Origin: an uncultured Amylibacter sp.
Lineage (GTDB): Bacteria; Pseudomonadota; Alphaproteobacteria; Rhodobacterales; Rhodobacteraceae
Assembly: GCA_905182285.1 (NCBI GenBank)
Contig: CAJJAY010000012.1
Coordinates: forward strand, 1 to 64,000
Direction of reading: 5' to 3'
DNA length: 64,000 bases
Shown one piece after another: positions 1 to 9,939 of this stretch. Under the pieces are notes generated by a model, which worked only from the letters and a program-made list of their open reading frames with translations, had not been told where the DNA came from and did not search any database. The position numbers and the translations under genes are program-made. The stretch's first letter is position 1. Each line of letters starts with the position of its first letter.

Positions 1-1521
1 AAACAATGCAAAACCAAATGGCGGTGTTAAGAAACTGGTTTGGATGTTTAAGCCTATCATAACCCCAAGCCATACAGCTGTAACGTTAGCTCCTGGGTCA
101 GCTAATAAAATTGGCGCAACAATAGGAACTACAACAACAGCAATTTCAATAAAATCAAGAAAGAAGCCTAATATAAAGATTACAGCCATTACTATAATGA
201 ATTTTGACCAGAAGCCCCCAGCAAGGCCATCTAAAAACTCTTTTACTAAATGTTCCCCGCCAAAAGCACGAAAAGCAGCAGTCAAAATAGCTGCCCCTAA
301 TAGAATTATGAAAACCAAAGCTGTAGCTTTTGCAGTCTCCATCATCACACCATTTAGCGTATCCTCTATTTTTAATGCGCGATAACCACTCCAAATTAAA
401 CTTGCTAACAAGCCAATAGTAGCGATTACAGCCAGAGCAACTCCAAGTTGATCACGGCCAGTCTCCATTCCCTTAATATTTGTGTCAAAATTTGATAAAA
501 TTAAACCTACAGCCAATAGACTAGCTAGGCATAATATTGCAGGATGATAACACCCTTTTTGACCTTCTGTTAATCTATAGCCAGCCATTATTAACGCACC
601 AGCCGCCCCTATAGCACCAGCTTGATTAACAGTAGCTATTCCAGACATAATAGACCCAAGAACTATGAATATAAGTAAGAGTGGCGGAACTAACGCTAAG
701 AAAACTTTATTAGCGAACGCTCGATCATATTTCCCTTTGTATGGAACAGATGGAGCCGCCGATGGCTTTAAAAAAGCAAATACCAAGATATAAATTATGT
801 ATAAACAGACAAGAACTAATCCTGGTATAAATGCGCCAAGAAACATTTCACCCGCAGATGTTGAAGTTACATCAAATGTTGATGGCATTGAGAGTTCGCC
901 AGTTGTTTCTTTATGAAGCGCCTTGCGAATACTTGAGCCTTGATCCGCAGCAGAAGCCAACTGGTCTGCAAGAATTATTAACACAATTGATGGGGGAATA
1001 ATTTGACCCAATGTTCCTGAAGCAGCTATAGTACCAGTCGCCAAAGATTGAGAATAATTATTACGCAACATTGCAGGTAATGATATGAGCCCCATTGCAA
1101 CAACGGTTGCACCAACAATACCTGTCGTTGCTGCTAATAAGGCACCCACGAACACAACAGAGACACCTAAACCACCCCGAACAGGTCCAAATAAGTTTGC
1201 CATTGTTAACAATAAATCTTCGGCAATTTTTGAGCGCTGCAACATAATACCCATAAAAATGAACAATGGTATAGCTATAAGAGTATCACGTTCTGGAACC
1301 CAGTATGTCCCCCTGAGATTTGCATTGCCAGAACTGAGCCATGTCCAAGCATCTCCTTGACTAAAATATGCGCCTTGGTCACCCGTAACCAAATAGCCTG
1401 AGACACCCGCTAGCACCAATGTAATTATTGAAGCACCTGGCAATGCAAAAGCAACAGGGTAACCAGAGCCAAGTGCCCCAGCCATTAGAACTATAAGAAG
1501 AATTAGAAAAAACAGTTCCAT
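1..1521 (-). CDS. dctM: TRAP transporter large permease (DctM family), 3' end outside window
   Basis: Manual minus-strand reading from ATG at 1521 is open to the window edge: MELFFLILLIVLMAGALGSGYPVAFALPGASIITLVLAG...IPLFIFMGIMLQRSKIAEDLL...GTLGQIIPPSIVLIILAD. ATG overlaps the upstream dctQ stop by 1 nt. Absent from the ORF track because it is truncated. Confidence 0.93.
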   Translation of the reverse strand, partial: MELFFLILLIVLMAGALGSGYPVAFALPGASIITLVLAGVSGYLVTGDQGAYFSQGDAWTWLSSGNANLRGTYWVPERDTLIAIPLFIFMGIMLQRSKIAEDLLLTMANLFGPVRGGLGVSVVFVGALLAATTGIVGATVVAMGLISLPAMLRNNYSQSLATGTIAASGTLGQIIPPSIVLIILADQLASAADQGSSIRKALHKETTGELSMPSTFDVTSTSAGEMFLGAFIPGLVLVCLYIIYILVFAFLKPSAAPSVPYKGKYDRAFANKVFLALVPPLLLIFIVLGSIMSGIATVNQAGAIGAAGALIMAGYRLTEGQKGCYHPAILCLASLLAVGLILSNFDTNIKGMETGRDQLGVALAVIATIGLLASLIWSGYRALKIEDTLNGVMMETAKATALVFIILLGAAILTAAFRAFGGEHLVKEFLDGLAGGFWSKFIIVMAVIFILGFFLDFIEIAVVVVPIVAPILLADPGANVTAVWLGVMIGLNIQTSFLTPPFGFALF

Positions 1522-2504
1522 CAGTGAGCTCCCGAACCTGTTGGTACATATTTACCATCTTCACCTCGGTAATCTGCAACAGCAGCCATTAAATAACTGA
1601 CAAACTGGATCATCATAGATATGGCAAATATTCCTAAAAATCCTGCCATCATATATTTTACGTATAACCCAAATCCAGATTGAGTAGTTTCAAAGTTTAA
1701 AAGTGGACTATTAATAATTGAAGTTTTTTGTGCCATCCCAGTTAAAATAATCATCCAGCACAATGAAATTCCAAGAAAGATTGTTCCAATTGCGTTAATG
1801 CGTCCTTTAGATTTTTCCTTTAAGCCTGCGTAAACAATATCAACACGTACATGACCTTCTTCTAATAATGTATGGGCAGAAGCAAAAAGAAACAAAGCTC
1901 CATACCAAAAACGAACAAGATCTGACATAAATGCCTGCTCATAAGAAAAAATAAAACGGAAAATTACAATCATCAGTTCTCCAACCACTATTAATAGTGC
2001 TAACCAATGAAACCCTAGAGTTTTAGTTCTTGTTGCGAGCAGTATTCCCATAATCATCAATGGTACGTGTACATATGGACCTCGGAATTGCGATCGGCCA
2101 AGGTTTTTATCCATCGCTTCTCCTACCAAGCTCGACAACATATCTTCAACTCTAAGAAATGATATTAAGCTGTCTACACAGCCCATTAAAACTACTATCC
2201 AAAATGCAGCGCGAATTACGAAAGCATTCATATTGGAAATCTTGAAGCTGTCTTGACGCAATGTTGCATCCCGCCTCCTTAAAGTCCAAACGACTGCCAA
2301 AACTACAGCAGCAGGATAAAGTAATAATTGCAAAAAGCCTATTGGGCCATTTTGCAAAGACGCACCTGGAAGTCCTCCCCAGAATGTAGCAAAATTATTA
2401 AACAAATATGCGAACATTACCCATAAATTTGACCAACCAAGGGATCTTATAAACAAGGGATTTGAAAACAAACCATTACTCTTTTGGACTGTTGTCGAAG
2501 CCAT
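1521..2504 (-). CDS. dctQ: TRAP transporter small permease subunit (long DctQ type)
   Basis: 327-aa hydrophobic ORF between dctP and dctM; contains ALFLFASAHTLLEEGHVRVDIVYAGL, typical of DctQ. Confidence 0.88.
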   Translation of the reverse strand: MASTTVQKSNGLFSNPLFIRSLGWSNLWVMFAYLFNNFATFWGGLPGASLQNGPIGFLQLLLYPAAVVLAVVWTLRRRDATLRQDSFKISNMNAFVIRAAFWIVVLMGCVDSLISFLRVEDMLSSLVGEAMDKNLGRSQFRGPYVHVPLMIMGILLATRTKTLGFHWLALLIVVGELMIVIFRFIFSYEQAFMSDLVRFWYGALFLFASAHTLLEEGHVRVDIVYAGLKEKSKGRINAIGTIFLGISLCWMIILTGMAQKTSIINSPLLNFETTQSGFGLYVKYMMAGFLGIFAISMMIQFVSYLMAAVADYRGEDGKYVPTGSGAH

Positions 2505-2527
2505 TGCATTTCCTTTTCAAAAATAAA

Positions 2528-2557
2528 AAGGCCAAAGCAGATATCTGCTTTGGCCTT
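2528..2557 (-). terminator. Intra-operon hairpin/attenuator between dctP and dctQ
   Basis: Perfect 30-nt palindrome AAGGCCAAAGCAGATATCTGCTTTGGCCTT, followed on the minus strand by TTTATTTTTG. Confidence 0.8.
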
Positions 2558-2570
2558 ATGTAAAATTTTA

Positions 2571-3653
2571 TTAGCGGTTTAAAACATTGTTACGCTTAAC
2601 AACATAAGCTGTATCTGATAACGCAGTCCATGCACCAATTTCTTCTCTAGCTTTTAAGTGGCTATCGTAGATTCTTGCTGACAAATCTGAATGATCACGT
2701 GCTTCTTCGATGACCTCAGATGCAGCATCACCAAAGCTGTCGTAAATATCATCATTAAACTCACGAAGTTGCACACCATGATCATTAATCAGTTTAGTAA
2801 GATATGCACCGTTGTTAGCATTAGTTTCTGCTAATGTACGCGCATTCTCTTCATTACATGCTGCTTCAATGATTTGTTGGTGCAAGCTAGATAAGCTACC
2901 CCACCATGATGCATTCATGCCTAATGCAAGCTGTGAACCTGGCTCATGCATACCTGGGAAATAGTAATATTTTGCCGCTTCATAAAACTTCATGAAGTAA
3001 TCATTATAAGGTCCAACCCATTCTGTTGCATCAATTGCACCTGAAATAAGGTTTTCGTATATTTGACCACCTGGAACAGAAATAGGTGATCCACCTAATT
3101 TTGCCAAAACGTCACCGCCCAAGCCTGGTATACGCATTTTAAGGCCTTGAAGATCATCAGCTGAATTAATTTCTTTGTTGAACCAACCGCCCATTTGAAC
3201 GCCTGTATTACCCATAGCAAAGTTTTTCAGACCAAATTCGCCTGCTAATTCATCCCACAACTGTTGGCCACCAGCATATTTTGTCCATGCGTCCATTTCA
3301 CCAGCCGTTAATCCAAATGGAATTGCTGTAAATGGAGCCCAACCTGGATGTTTACCCTTCCAGTAATAATCCGCACCAATATATGCTTGCGAATTACCTG
3401 AAGCAACTTCGTCAAATGAGTCAAAAGCACCAACTTTTTCCCCTGCTGCGAAATATGTTACTTGGATTTCTCCATCAGTTAGTTCTTGGATACGCGCAGC
3501 TAAACGCTGTGCCGGCAAACCTAAGCCTGGAAAATCTCTTGGCCATGTCGCAACAATAGCCATTTCAATTTTACCCTGAGCGACTGATGGTGCAGCCAAT
3601 GATGTTGCAGCGCCAGCAACTGCTGCGCCTGTTAGAAACTTACGTCTTTCCAT
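2571..3653 (-). CDS. dctP: TRAP transporter substrate-binding protein, DctP family, resembling TakP/lactate-type binders
   Basis: MERRKFLTGAAVAGAATSLAAPSVAQG Tat-like signal; GNTGVQMGGWFNKEI..LKMRIPGLGGDVLAKLGG..EWVGPYNDY..KYYYFPGMHEPG. Start moved to 3653 because AGGAGG precedes it; the ORF-track start at 3680 lies in a leader hairpin. Confidence 0.92.
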   Translation of the reverse strand: MERRKFLTGAAVAGAATSLAAPSVAQGKIEMAIVATWPRDFPGLGLPAQRLAARIQELTDGEIQVTYFAAGEKVGAFDSFDEVASGNSQAYIGADYYWKGKHPGWAPFTAIPFGLTAGEMDAWTKYAGGQQLWDELAGEFGLKNFAMGNTGVQMGGWFNKEINSADDLQGLKMRIPGLGGDVLAKLGGSPISVPGGQIYENLISGAIDATEWVGPYNDYFMKFYEAAKYYYFPGMHEPGSQLALGMNASWWGSLSSLHQQIIEAACNEENARTLAETNANNGAYLTKLINDHGVQLREFNDDIYDSFGDAASEVIEEARDHSDLSARIYDSHLKAREEIGAWTALSDTAYVVKRNNVLNR

Positions 3654-3916
3654 TAATTTCCTCCTAAAAAAATAAAACATGCCAAAAAGTAATGGCAGGC
3701 GATTCCTCCCGAATCTGTCATATTTTTATAAAAACCTATAGAAACCATTCTAGCAACAGCTAAAATAAATAAATAATATCTTAATTTATAATATCTAGGT
3801 GTTTTTTTATGAATTCATTGCTGTTTCTAACGATAAAAACTCATAAAAATGTCGATTTTTTTATGCTTTAACTACCACAAATAGCTCATTCTCTTAATAT
3901 ATTAGGGAATTTTTAC

Positions 3917-5167
3917 ATGCGATATTCAGCATTTGGTATATTAAAGCAGGGATTAACCGGCAATAAAGGCTGGAAACCTGTTTGGCGTGAACCAGAGCCA
4001 AAAAAATCTTATGACTACATAATAGTTGGTGGAGGTGGCCATGGATTGGCTACAGCACACTATCTAGCAAAAGTTTTTGGTGGGAAAAATATAGCTGTTT
4101 TAGAAAAAGGTTGGATTGGTTCAGGCAATATAGGCAGAAATACAACAATTGTGCGATCTAATTATGGTCTTGATGGCAACCAGCCGTTTTATGAGATGTC
4201 CTTAAAATTGTGGGAAGGTCTTGAGCAAGATCTTAATTACAATGCCATGATGTCACAACGTGGTATATTAAACTTAGCACATTCAGATGGTCAGCGAGAT
4301 GCATATGCACGCCGTGGCAATGCAATGCTAATGTCAGGTGCAGATGCAGAATTGCTTGATAGAAGTGCGATAGAGAAAATGTGCCCGTTTTTAAACTTTG
4401 ACAACGAGCGCTTTCCAATAAAAGCAGGATTGTTACAGCGTAGAGCTGGTACAGCAAGGCATGATGCAGTCGCATGGGGGTATGCTCGTTCAGCCGACTT
4501 ACACGGGGTTGATATTATTCAAAACTGTGAAGTAACTGGCTTTCAAATGAAGAATGGCAAATGCTTAGGAGTGCAAACCAATCAAGGCTTAATTAAAGCA
4601 AAGAAAACAGCAGTTTGTGTAGCAGGTGCCTCTAGTCGTGTAATGGAAAAAGCCGGCATGCGGCTACCAATTGAAAGTCACGTTCTTCAAGCATTCGTTT
4701 CAGAAGGATTAAAGCCTACAATCCCAGGTGTCATTACATACGGAGCTGGACATTTTTATGTTAGTCAGTCTGATAAAGGTGGATTGGTATTTGGAGGCGA
4801 CCTTGACGGATATAACTCTTATGCTCAAAGAGGTAACCTACCAGTTGTAGAGGATGTTTGCTCTGGGGGCATGTCAATAATGCCTATGATTGGGAGAGCC
4901 CGTTTATTAAGGATGTGGGGAGGTGTCATGGATATGTCCATGGACGGCTCACCTTTCATTGATAAGACTGGTATTGAAGGATTATATTTTAACGGTGGAT
5001 GGTGCTATGGAGGCTTTAAAGCAACTCCTGCATCTGGATATTGTTACGCACATTTACTCGCAACTGATACTCCTCATGAAAATGCAAGCCAAATGCGTTT
5101 AGACCGTTTTATTCGCGGTAATATGATTGATGAAAAGGGTGTAGGCGCCCAACCAAATTTACATTAG
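3917..5167 (+). CDS. soxB: Sarcosine oxidase subunit beta
   Basis: FAD-binding DYIIVGGGGHGLATAHYLAKVFG and RNTTIVRSNY; followed by soxD, soxA, soxG. Confidence 0.95.
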   Translation: MRYSAFGILKQGLTGNKGWKPVWREPEPKKSYDYIIVGGGGHGLATAHYLAKVFGGKNIAVLEKGWIGSGNIGRNTTIVRSNYGLDGNQPFYEMSLKLWEGLEQDLNYNAMMSQRGILNLAHSDGQRDAYARRGNAMLMSGADAELLDRSAIEKMCPFLNFDNERFPIKAGLLQRRAGTARHDAVAWGYARSADLHGVDIIQNCEVTGFQMKNGKCLGVQTNQGLIKAKKTAVCVAGASSRVMEKAGMRLPIESHVLQAFVSEGLKPTIPGVITYGAGHFYVSQSDKGGLVFGGDLDGYNSYAQRGNLPVVEDVCSGGMSIMPMIGRARLLRMWGGVMDMSMDGSPFIDKTGIEGLYFNGGWCYGGFKATPASGYCYAHLLATDTPHENASQMRLDRFIRGNMIDEKGVGAQPNLH

Positions 5168-5179
5168 GGGAATATTGAA

Positions 5180-5467
5180 ATGATTATTAACCACCCCTTA
5201 TTGGGGCCACGAGACGCTAGTGAATTTACACATCTTGGAGATGAATCTATGATTGATCGCCCTGATGGTATGAACGAAGGTGCTGCTGAAAAATTCCATG
5301 ACTATTTATATCTTCGAGACAATCCTGCAGGAAAGTATCGCGAACTTTGGTACCATGAGGCAGGTGATAGATCATGGCTAGTGGTCACACGCGATACTGT
5401 AACTCACGAAATTTTCAAAGTTGAGTTGGCACGTGACGTTGCCCGTTCACGGGGGCGTTCAAAATGA
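5180..5467 (+). CDS. soxD: Sarcosine oxidase subunit delta
   Basis: 95 aa, MIINHPLLGPRDASEFTHLGDESMIDRP..., between soxB and soxA. Confidence 0.93.
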   Translation: MIINHPLLGPRDASEFTHLGDESMIDRPDGMNEGAAEKFHDYLYLRDNPAGKYRELWYHEAGDRSWLVVTRDTVTHEIFKVELARDVARSRGRSK

Positions 5468-8409
5468 GCCAAGACTTTAGAATTAATGGTGGTTTAATTA
5501 ATAGAGATAAACCAATCAATTTTACTTTTAACAATAAGAAAATGACTGGATATGAAGGTGATACACTTGCATCAGCTTTATTAGCAAATGGCCAAAGATT
5601 AGTAGGAAGATCATTCAAATATCACAGACCTCGTGGTATATTTAGTTCAGGCTCAGAAGAGCCAAATGCTTTAATCCAATTACGTTCAGGGGCACACCAA
5701 GAACCAAATACTCGAGCAACTGTCGTGGAACTTTTTGATGGTTTAACTTCAGAAAGCCAAAATCATCGCGGTTCCCTAGAATTTGATTTAATGTCTGCTA
5801 CTGATTTATTATCACCATTTCTGGGCGCAGGTTTTTATTACAAGACATTTATGTGGCCCAAAGCATTTTGGGAAAAAATTTATGAACCAATTATCAGATC
5901 AAGTGCAGGGCTGGGTAGTTTGTCTAAATTAGAAGACCCAGACAAATATGACAAAGGTTTCTTACATTGTGATTTATTAATCGCAGGTGCTGGCCCATCA
6001 GGATTGACTGCAGCACTTGCAGCTGGACGATCAGGTGCACGAGTAATTATTGCTGATGAAGACTTTCTCCTTGGCGGTCGATTATTAGAAGAAGACCACG
6101 CAGTTGCAGGAATTCCGGGACGTGATTGGGTTCTAAACACGCAAAGTGAATTAGAGGCAATGCCAAACGTTCGTATTTTATCACGAACAACAGTTTACGG
6201 TGCTTATGATCATGGCATCTATGGTGCTCTTGAAAGAAAAACTGATCACTTAGCAGACAGTGGAGATAAACCACGTCAAGTATTATGGCGAATTTACTCA
6301 AAAAAAGCTATGATATGTGGGGGTGCAACTGAACGTTCGATTGCATTTCCAAATAATGATCGGCCAGGCATAATGCTTGCAGGGTCTGTTAGAGCATACG
6401 CCACAAGATACGGCGTAGCAGCAGGTACTAAAGTTGCTATTTTCACAAACAACGATAGCGGTTGGCAGACTGCAGTAGAGTTGGTAGAAAAAGGTATAAA
6501 TGTTATTGCAGTAATTGACCCAAGAGATACTGCACCTAGAGCGCACATTCCTAATGTGGCAATGATAATGGGCGCCAGCGTTTGTGATACTCAAGGTCGC
6601 AAAGCTTTAAATCGAATTACGCTGACTAACGGGCAAGTATTAAATGTTGATTGTTTAGCAGTTTCTGGTGGTTGGTCACCAAACGTACATCTCACCTGTC
6701 ACCAAAGAGGGCGGCCTATTTGGAATGATGAAATTGCCGGCTTTGTTCCAGGGGGAGATTTACCTGTTGGCCAGTCAATTGCAGGAGCTGCAAATGGTGA
6801 AATGACACTTGGATTAGCAATTAAATCAGGTCATAAAATTGCTAATACTATTGTCAAAGAATTAGGTTTTACACCATCGCGAGCTCAAGCCGCAAAAGCT
6901 GACGATGAAAGTTTTGCAATAAAACAATATTGGCATGTTGCAGGTTACAAACAACGTGCATGGATTGATTTGCAAAATGACGTCACAACAAAAGATGTCA
7001 AACAATCACAAGCAGAAGGTTTTAAATCAGTTGAACATTTGAAGCGTTATACCACACTTGGAATGGCGACAGATCAAGGTAAAACTTCAAATATCTTAGG
7101 CCTTGCAGTAATGGCAGAAGCTACAGGGAAAACTATTCCTGAGACGGGAACAACTATTTTTCGACCACCTTATTCACCCGTAGCTATTGGAGCATTTGGT
7201 GGCAGAGAACGTGGCCAGCACTTCCATCCAACACGCCTAACTCCAAGTCATAAATGGGCGGATGAACAAGGTGCAGAATTTGTTGAAGTAGGCAATTGGA
7301 TGCGAGCCCAATGGTTCCCTAAAGCAGGTGATAAAACATGGCGTGATAGTGTAGACCGCGAAGTTACAAAGACACGCCAATCTGTAGGTGTGTGTGATGT
7401 ATCAACACTTGGTAAAATTGATATAAAAGGTAAAGATGCTGCTGAATTTTTAAACAAAATTTACTCCAATCCTTTTGCAAAGGTTCCTGTTGGCAGAGTT
7501 CGTTATGGCCTGATGCTACGTGAAGATGGAATTTGCTATGATGATGGCACAACTGCTCGTTTAGCAGAAAATCATTTTGTTATGACAACCACCACAGCTA
7601 ACGCAGTACTTGTTTACAGGAATATGGAATTTGCACGACAATGTTTATTTCCTGATCTTGATGTACATATCATTTCCACAACAGATCAGTGGGCTCAATT
7701 TGCAGTTGCTGGACCAAATAGTCGGGCTGTTCTATCAAAAATAATTGATAATGTTGACATGTCAAATGATGGCTTTCCTTTCATGGCCTGCTCAGACGTA
7801 ACAGTTTGTGGCGGAACGCCAGGGCGATTATTTCGTATAAGTTTTTCTGGTGAATTAGCATACGAAGTAGCTGTGCCAGCAAGGTATGGGGATGCATTAA
7901 TTCGTGAAATCATTTCAGCTGGAGAAGAGTTCAATATCACCCCCTACGGGACAGAGGCTCTTGGTGTGATGAGAATAGAAAAAGGTCATGTAACTGGCGC
8001 TGAACTTAATGGCCAAATGACTGCTTTCAACATTAATATGAATAACATGATTTCGACTAAAAAAGACAGCATTGGATCTGTACTTTCACGAAGAGAAGTA
8101 ATGGTTGCAGATGATCAAGTTCGATTAGTTGGAGTAAAAACTATTAAAAAATCTGATAGTCTATCATCAGGCGCTCATTTCCTTGCAGAAAATGACAAGC
8201 CAACAACTCAAAATGATCAAGGCTGGATTACATCTGTTTGTTATTCACCACACTTTGAACAGCATATAGGGCTTGGCTTTCTTGAGCGTGGCCATGAACG
8301 ACATGGTGAAGTTCTTCGAGCATGGGATGGCATCAGAGGAACAGACGTATTAGTAGAAATTGTATCATCTCATATGTATGATCCAGAGGGAGGGCTACAA
8401 CGTGGTTAA
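5464..8409 (+). CDS. soxA: Sarcosine oxidase subunit alpha (2Fe-2S, FAD and C-terminal GcvT-like domains)
   Basis: 981 aa; FTFNNKKMTGYEGDTLASALLANG, SFKYHRPRGIFSSGSEEPNALIQL, GAGPSGLTAALAAGRSGARV; GcvT-like C-terminus. Confidence 0.96.
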   Translation: MSQDFRINGGLINRDKPINFTFNNKKMTGYEGDTLASALLANGQRLVGRSFKYHRPRGIFSSGSEEPNALIQLRSGAHQEPNTRATVVELFDGLTSESQNHRGSLEFDLMSATDLLSPFLGAGFYYKTFMWPKAFWEKIYEPIIRSSAGLGSLSKLEDPDKYDKGFLHCDLLIAGAGPSGLTAALAAGRSGARVIIADEDFLLGGRLLEEDHAVAGIPGRDWVLNTQSELEAMPNVRILSRTTVYGAYDHGIYGALERKTDHLADSGDKPRQVLWRIYSKKAMICGGATERSIAFPNNDRPGIMLAGSVRAYATRYGVAAGTKVAIFTNNDSGWQTAVELVEKGINVIAVIDPRDTAPRAHIPNVAMIMGASVCDTQGRKALNRITLTNGQVLNVDCLAVSGGWSPNVHLTCHQRGRPIWNDEIAGFVPGGDLPVGQSIAGAANGEMTLGLAIKSGHKIANTIVKELGFTPSRAQAAKADDESFAIKQYWHVAGYKQRAWIDLQNDVTTKDVKQSQAEGFKSVEHLKRYTTLGMATDQGKTSNILGLAVMAEATGKTIPETGTTIFRPPYSPVAIGAFGGRERGQHFHPTRLTPSHKWADEQGAEFVEVGNWMRAQWFPKAGDKTWRDSVDREVTKTRQSVGVCDVSTLGKIDIKGKDAAEFLNKIYSNPFAKVPVGRVRYGLMLREDGICYDDGTTARLAENHFVMTTTTANAVLVYRNMEFARQCLFPDLDVHIISTTDQWAQFAVAGPNSRAVLSKIIDNVDMSNDGFPFMACSDVTVCGGTPGRLFRISFSGELAYEVAVPARYGDALIREIISAGEEFNITPYGTEALGVMRIEKGHVTGAELNGQMTAFNINMNNMISTKKDSIGSVLSRREVMVADDQVRLVGVKTIKKSDSLSSGAHFLAENDKPTTQNDQGWITSVCYSPHFEQHIGLGFLERGHERHGEVLRAWDGIRGTDVLVEIVSSHMYDPEGGLQRG

Positions 8410-8956
8410 ATTATCAGCAACTGACTCTTTGGGTGGATATGATAAAGAAATTGGCACGATGCGATTACGTGAAATTTCTAATTATTCTTTAATTTCCCTT
8501 GCAATTCCACAAGATAAAGAAACTTTATTTAAGAAAAAAATCAAAGATACATTTGGCTTAAATATGCCATCACCAATTGAAACAATATCTAATAAAGAAA
8601 CACGCTTGCTTTTTACTCAACCAGATCAAATCTTTGCCTTAACAGAAAACTCAATCGATCCTGAAAAAGATATGGCAGAAAAATTTGAAAGCTCTGCATA
8701 TATTACAGATCAAACTGATGCTTGGGTTGTTTTAGAACTTAGTGGTGCATCTTCTCGTGAAGCATTAGAGCGTATTTGTCAGATTGATTTAAACAAAGAT
8801 GCTTTTAAATTAAATTCAATGGCACGTACTAGCATGGAACATATGTCTGCAATCATTGTGCGTACATCAAAAGACACATTTTTATTAATGTCCGCTAGCT
8901 CCTCAGCATTTTCATTTTTACATGCCGTAGAATTATCAGCACAACATATATCTTAA
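8402..8956 (+). CDS. soxG: Sarcosine oxidase subunit gamma
   Basis: Small ORF overlapping the soxA 3' end; GTG at 8402 is in frame and gives an 8-nt overlap. Contains LRYT-like and DAWVVLELSGASSREALERIC elements. Confidence 0.82.
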   Translation: MVKLSATDSLGGYDKEIGTMRLREISNYSLISLAIPQDKETLFKKKIKDTFGLNMPSPIETISNKETRLLFTQPDQIFALTENSIDPEKDMAEKFESSAYITDQTDAWVVLELSGASSREALERICQIDLNKDAFKLNSMARTSMEHMSAIIVRTSKDTFLLMSASSSAFSFLHAVELSAQHIS

Positions 8957-9003
8957 TTTAATATATTTTTATTAAAACGATATAATATTTTTTCTGCTAA
9001 ATA

Positions 9004-9040
9004 TAAAAGAGGCCGTTACTAATTATAGCTGCCTCTTTTA
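9004..9040. terminator. Bidirectional intrinsic terminator between soxG and soeC
   Basis: TAAAAGAGGC-N17-GCCTCTTTTA, perfect 10-bp inverted repeat between convergent genes. Confidence 0.85.
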
Positions 9041-9060
9041 TAGTTTTTAGCCGGGTTATA

Positions 9061-9939
9061 TTAACCACGTTTGCCGTAGTATAAACCCACAACATGTTCA
9101 GCTTGAGCAAAGAATAACCAGCGTGACGCAAAAACACCAACTACGTGAGACAATACTGCTATAATTGCTTTAATTCCATGTTGAGCACCCATTCCTATCA
9201 TTAGTATTGGAATAACAATCATCAAAATTATTGCTATTAACCTTAACTTTGCCGCGTGCTTACGACCTATTACATATACCATTTCTTTTAAAAGATAGTT
9301 AGTGCCAGTATGTGGTGGTTCAAACATTCTCACCTTACCAATATTACCTAGGCCAGTAGCCGTTTCTATTGTAGTTCCACTTTTTGAAAAACTACTATCA
9401 CTTATAAACCAGGCAAAAATTTGAATTAAACCAACAGCTACAAATCCATACATTGCTACAGTAACTTGGCCTGTCATAAGTGCCCCACCAAATATGGATA
9501 AGCTTACAAACAAAACTGGTGTTGACCAGTGATTCCACCTAGGAACAGTTTTTAGTTGTGCATAAATCATTGATGTAGTGAATACAGTTACTACTGATAA
9601 CATTGCGCCAATTACACCCACAAACATCCAGTGTGTTTCAAAGAAAATTGCTCCAATTGCATATACACCCATGACAGTTAATGCAGCTACTGCACAGCAG
9701 CCCTCACGGCTAAGCCAACTTGTTCGCCATTGGCTAAATGCTTTTAAAGAATTTTTTGGATTGCCTAGGTGAAATGTTGCAGACAATAGGCCACCTACAG
9801 AAAGCGCATATGCCACAAAGAAAAATATAAATGCCGAAAAGCCAGTCATTGGTGGTTTTCCAATTCCTAACCAAGCCAACATACCAAAGCCTAAGCCAGA
9901 TAAGACAGAAAAAAGAATGACGGATGGTGCTGGATGCAT
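9061..9939 (-). CDS. soeC: DmsC/SoeC-family membrane anchor subunit
   Basis: 292-aa polytopic ORF, MHPAPSVILFSVLSGLGFGMLAWLG...FHLGNPKNSLKAFSQWRTSWLSREG, downstream of the Fe-S subunit. Confidence 0.75.
   Translation of the reverse strand: MHPAPSVILFSVLSGLGFGMLAWLGIGKPPMTGFSAFIFFFVAYALSVGGLLSATFHLGNPKNSLKAFSQWRTSWLSREGCCAVAALTVMGVYAIGAIFFETHWMFVGVIGAMLSVVTVFTTSMIYAQLKTVPRWNHWSTPVLFVSLSIFGGALMTGQVTVAMYGFVAVGLIQIFAWFISDSSFSKSGTTIETATGLGNIGKVRMFEPPHTGTNYLLKEMVYVIGRKHAAKLRLIAIILMIVIPILMIGMGAQHGIKAIIAVLSHVVGVFASRWLFFAQAEHVVGLYYGKRG

Noticed and set aside
44-385. + strand 113-aa ORF, and other short ORFs at 155-394, 1085-1360 and 1379-1579
   Set aside because: All lie within the truncated dctM gene read on the minus strand.
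3332-3559. 75-aa + strand ORF
   Set aside because: Antisense within dctP; no domain or ribosome-binding site.
3809-3818. ATGAATTCAT palindrome in the dctP-soxB gap as an operator
   Set aside because: Short AT-rich palindrome, expected by chance in this composition; no second copy found.
3846-3870. TGTCGATTTTTTTATGC upstream of soxB as a third bipartite CGAC motif
   Set aside because: Only one half-site; no GTCG core at the 20-bp spacing.
5415-7940. Several minus-strand ORFs of 62-98 aa inside soxA
   Set aside because: Antisense shadows of a well-supported 981-codon gene.
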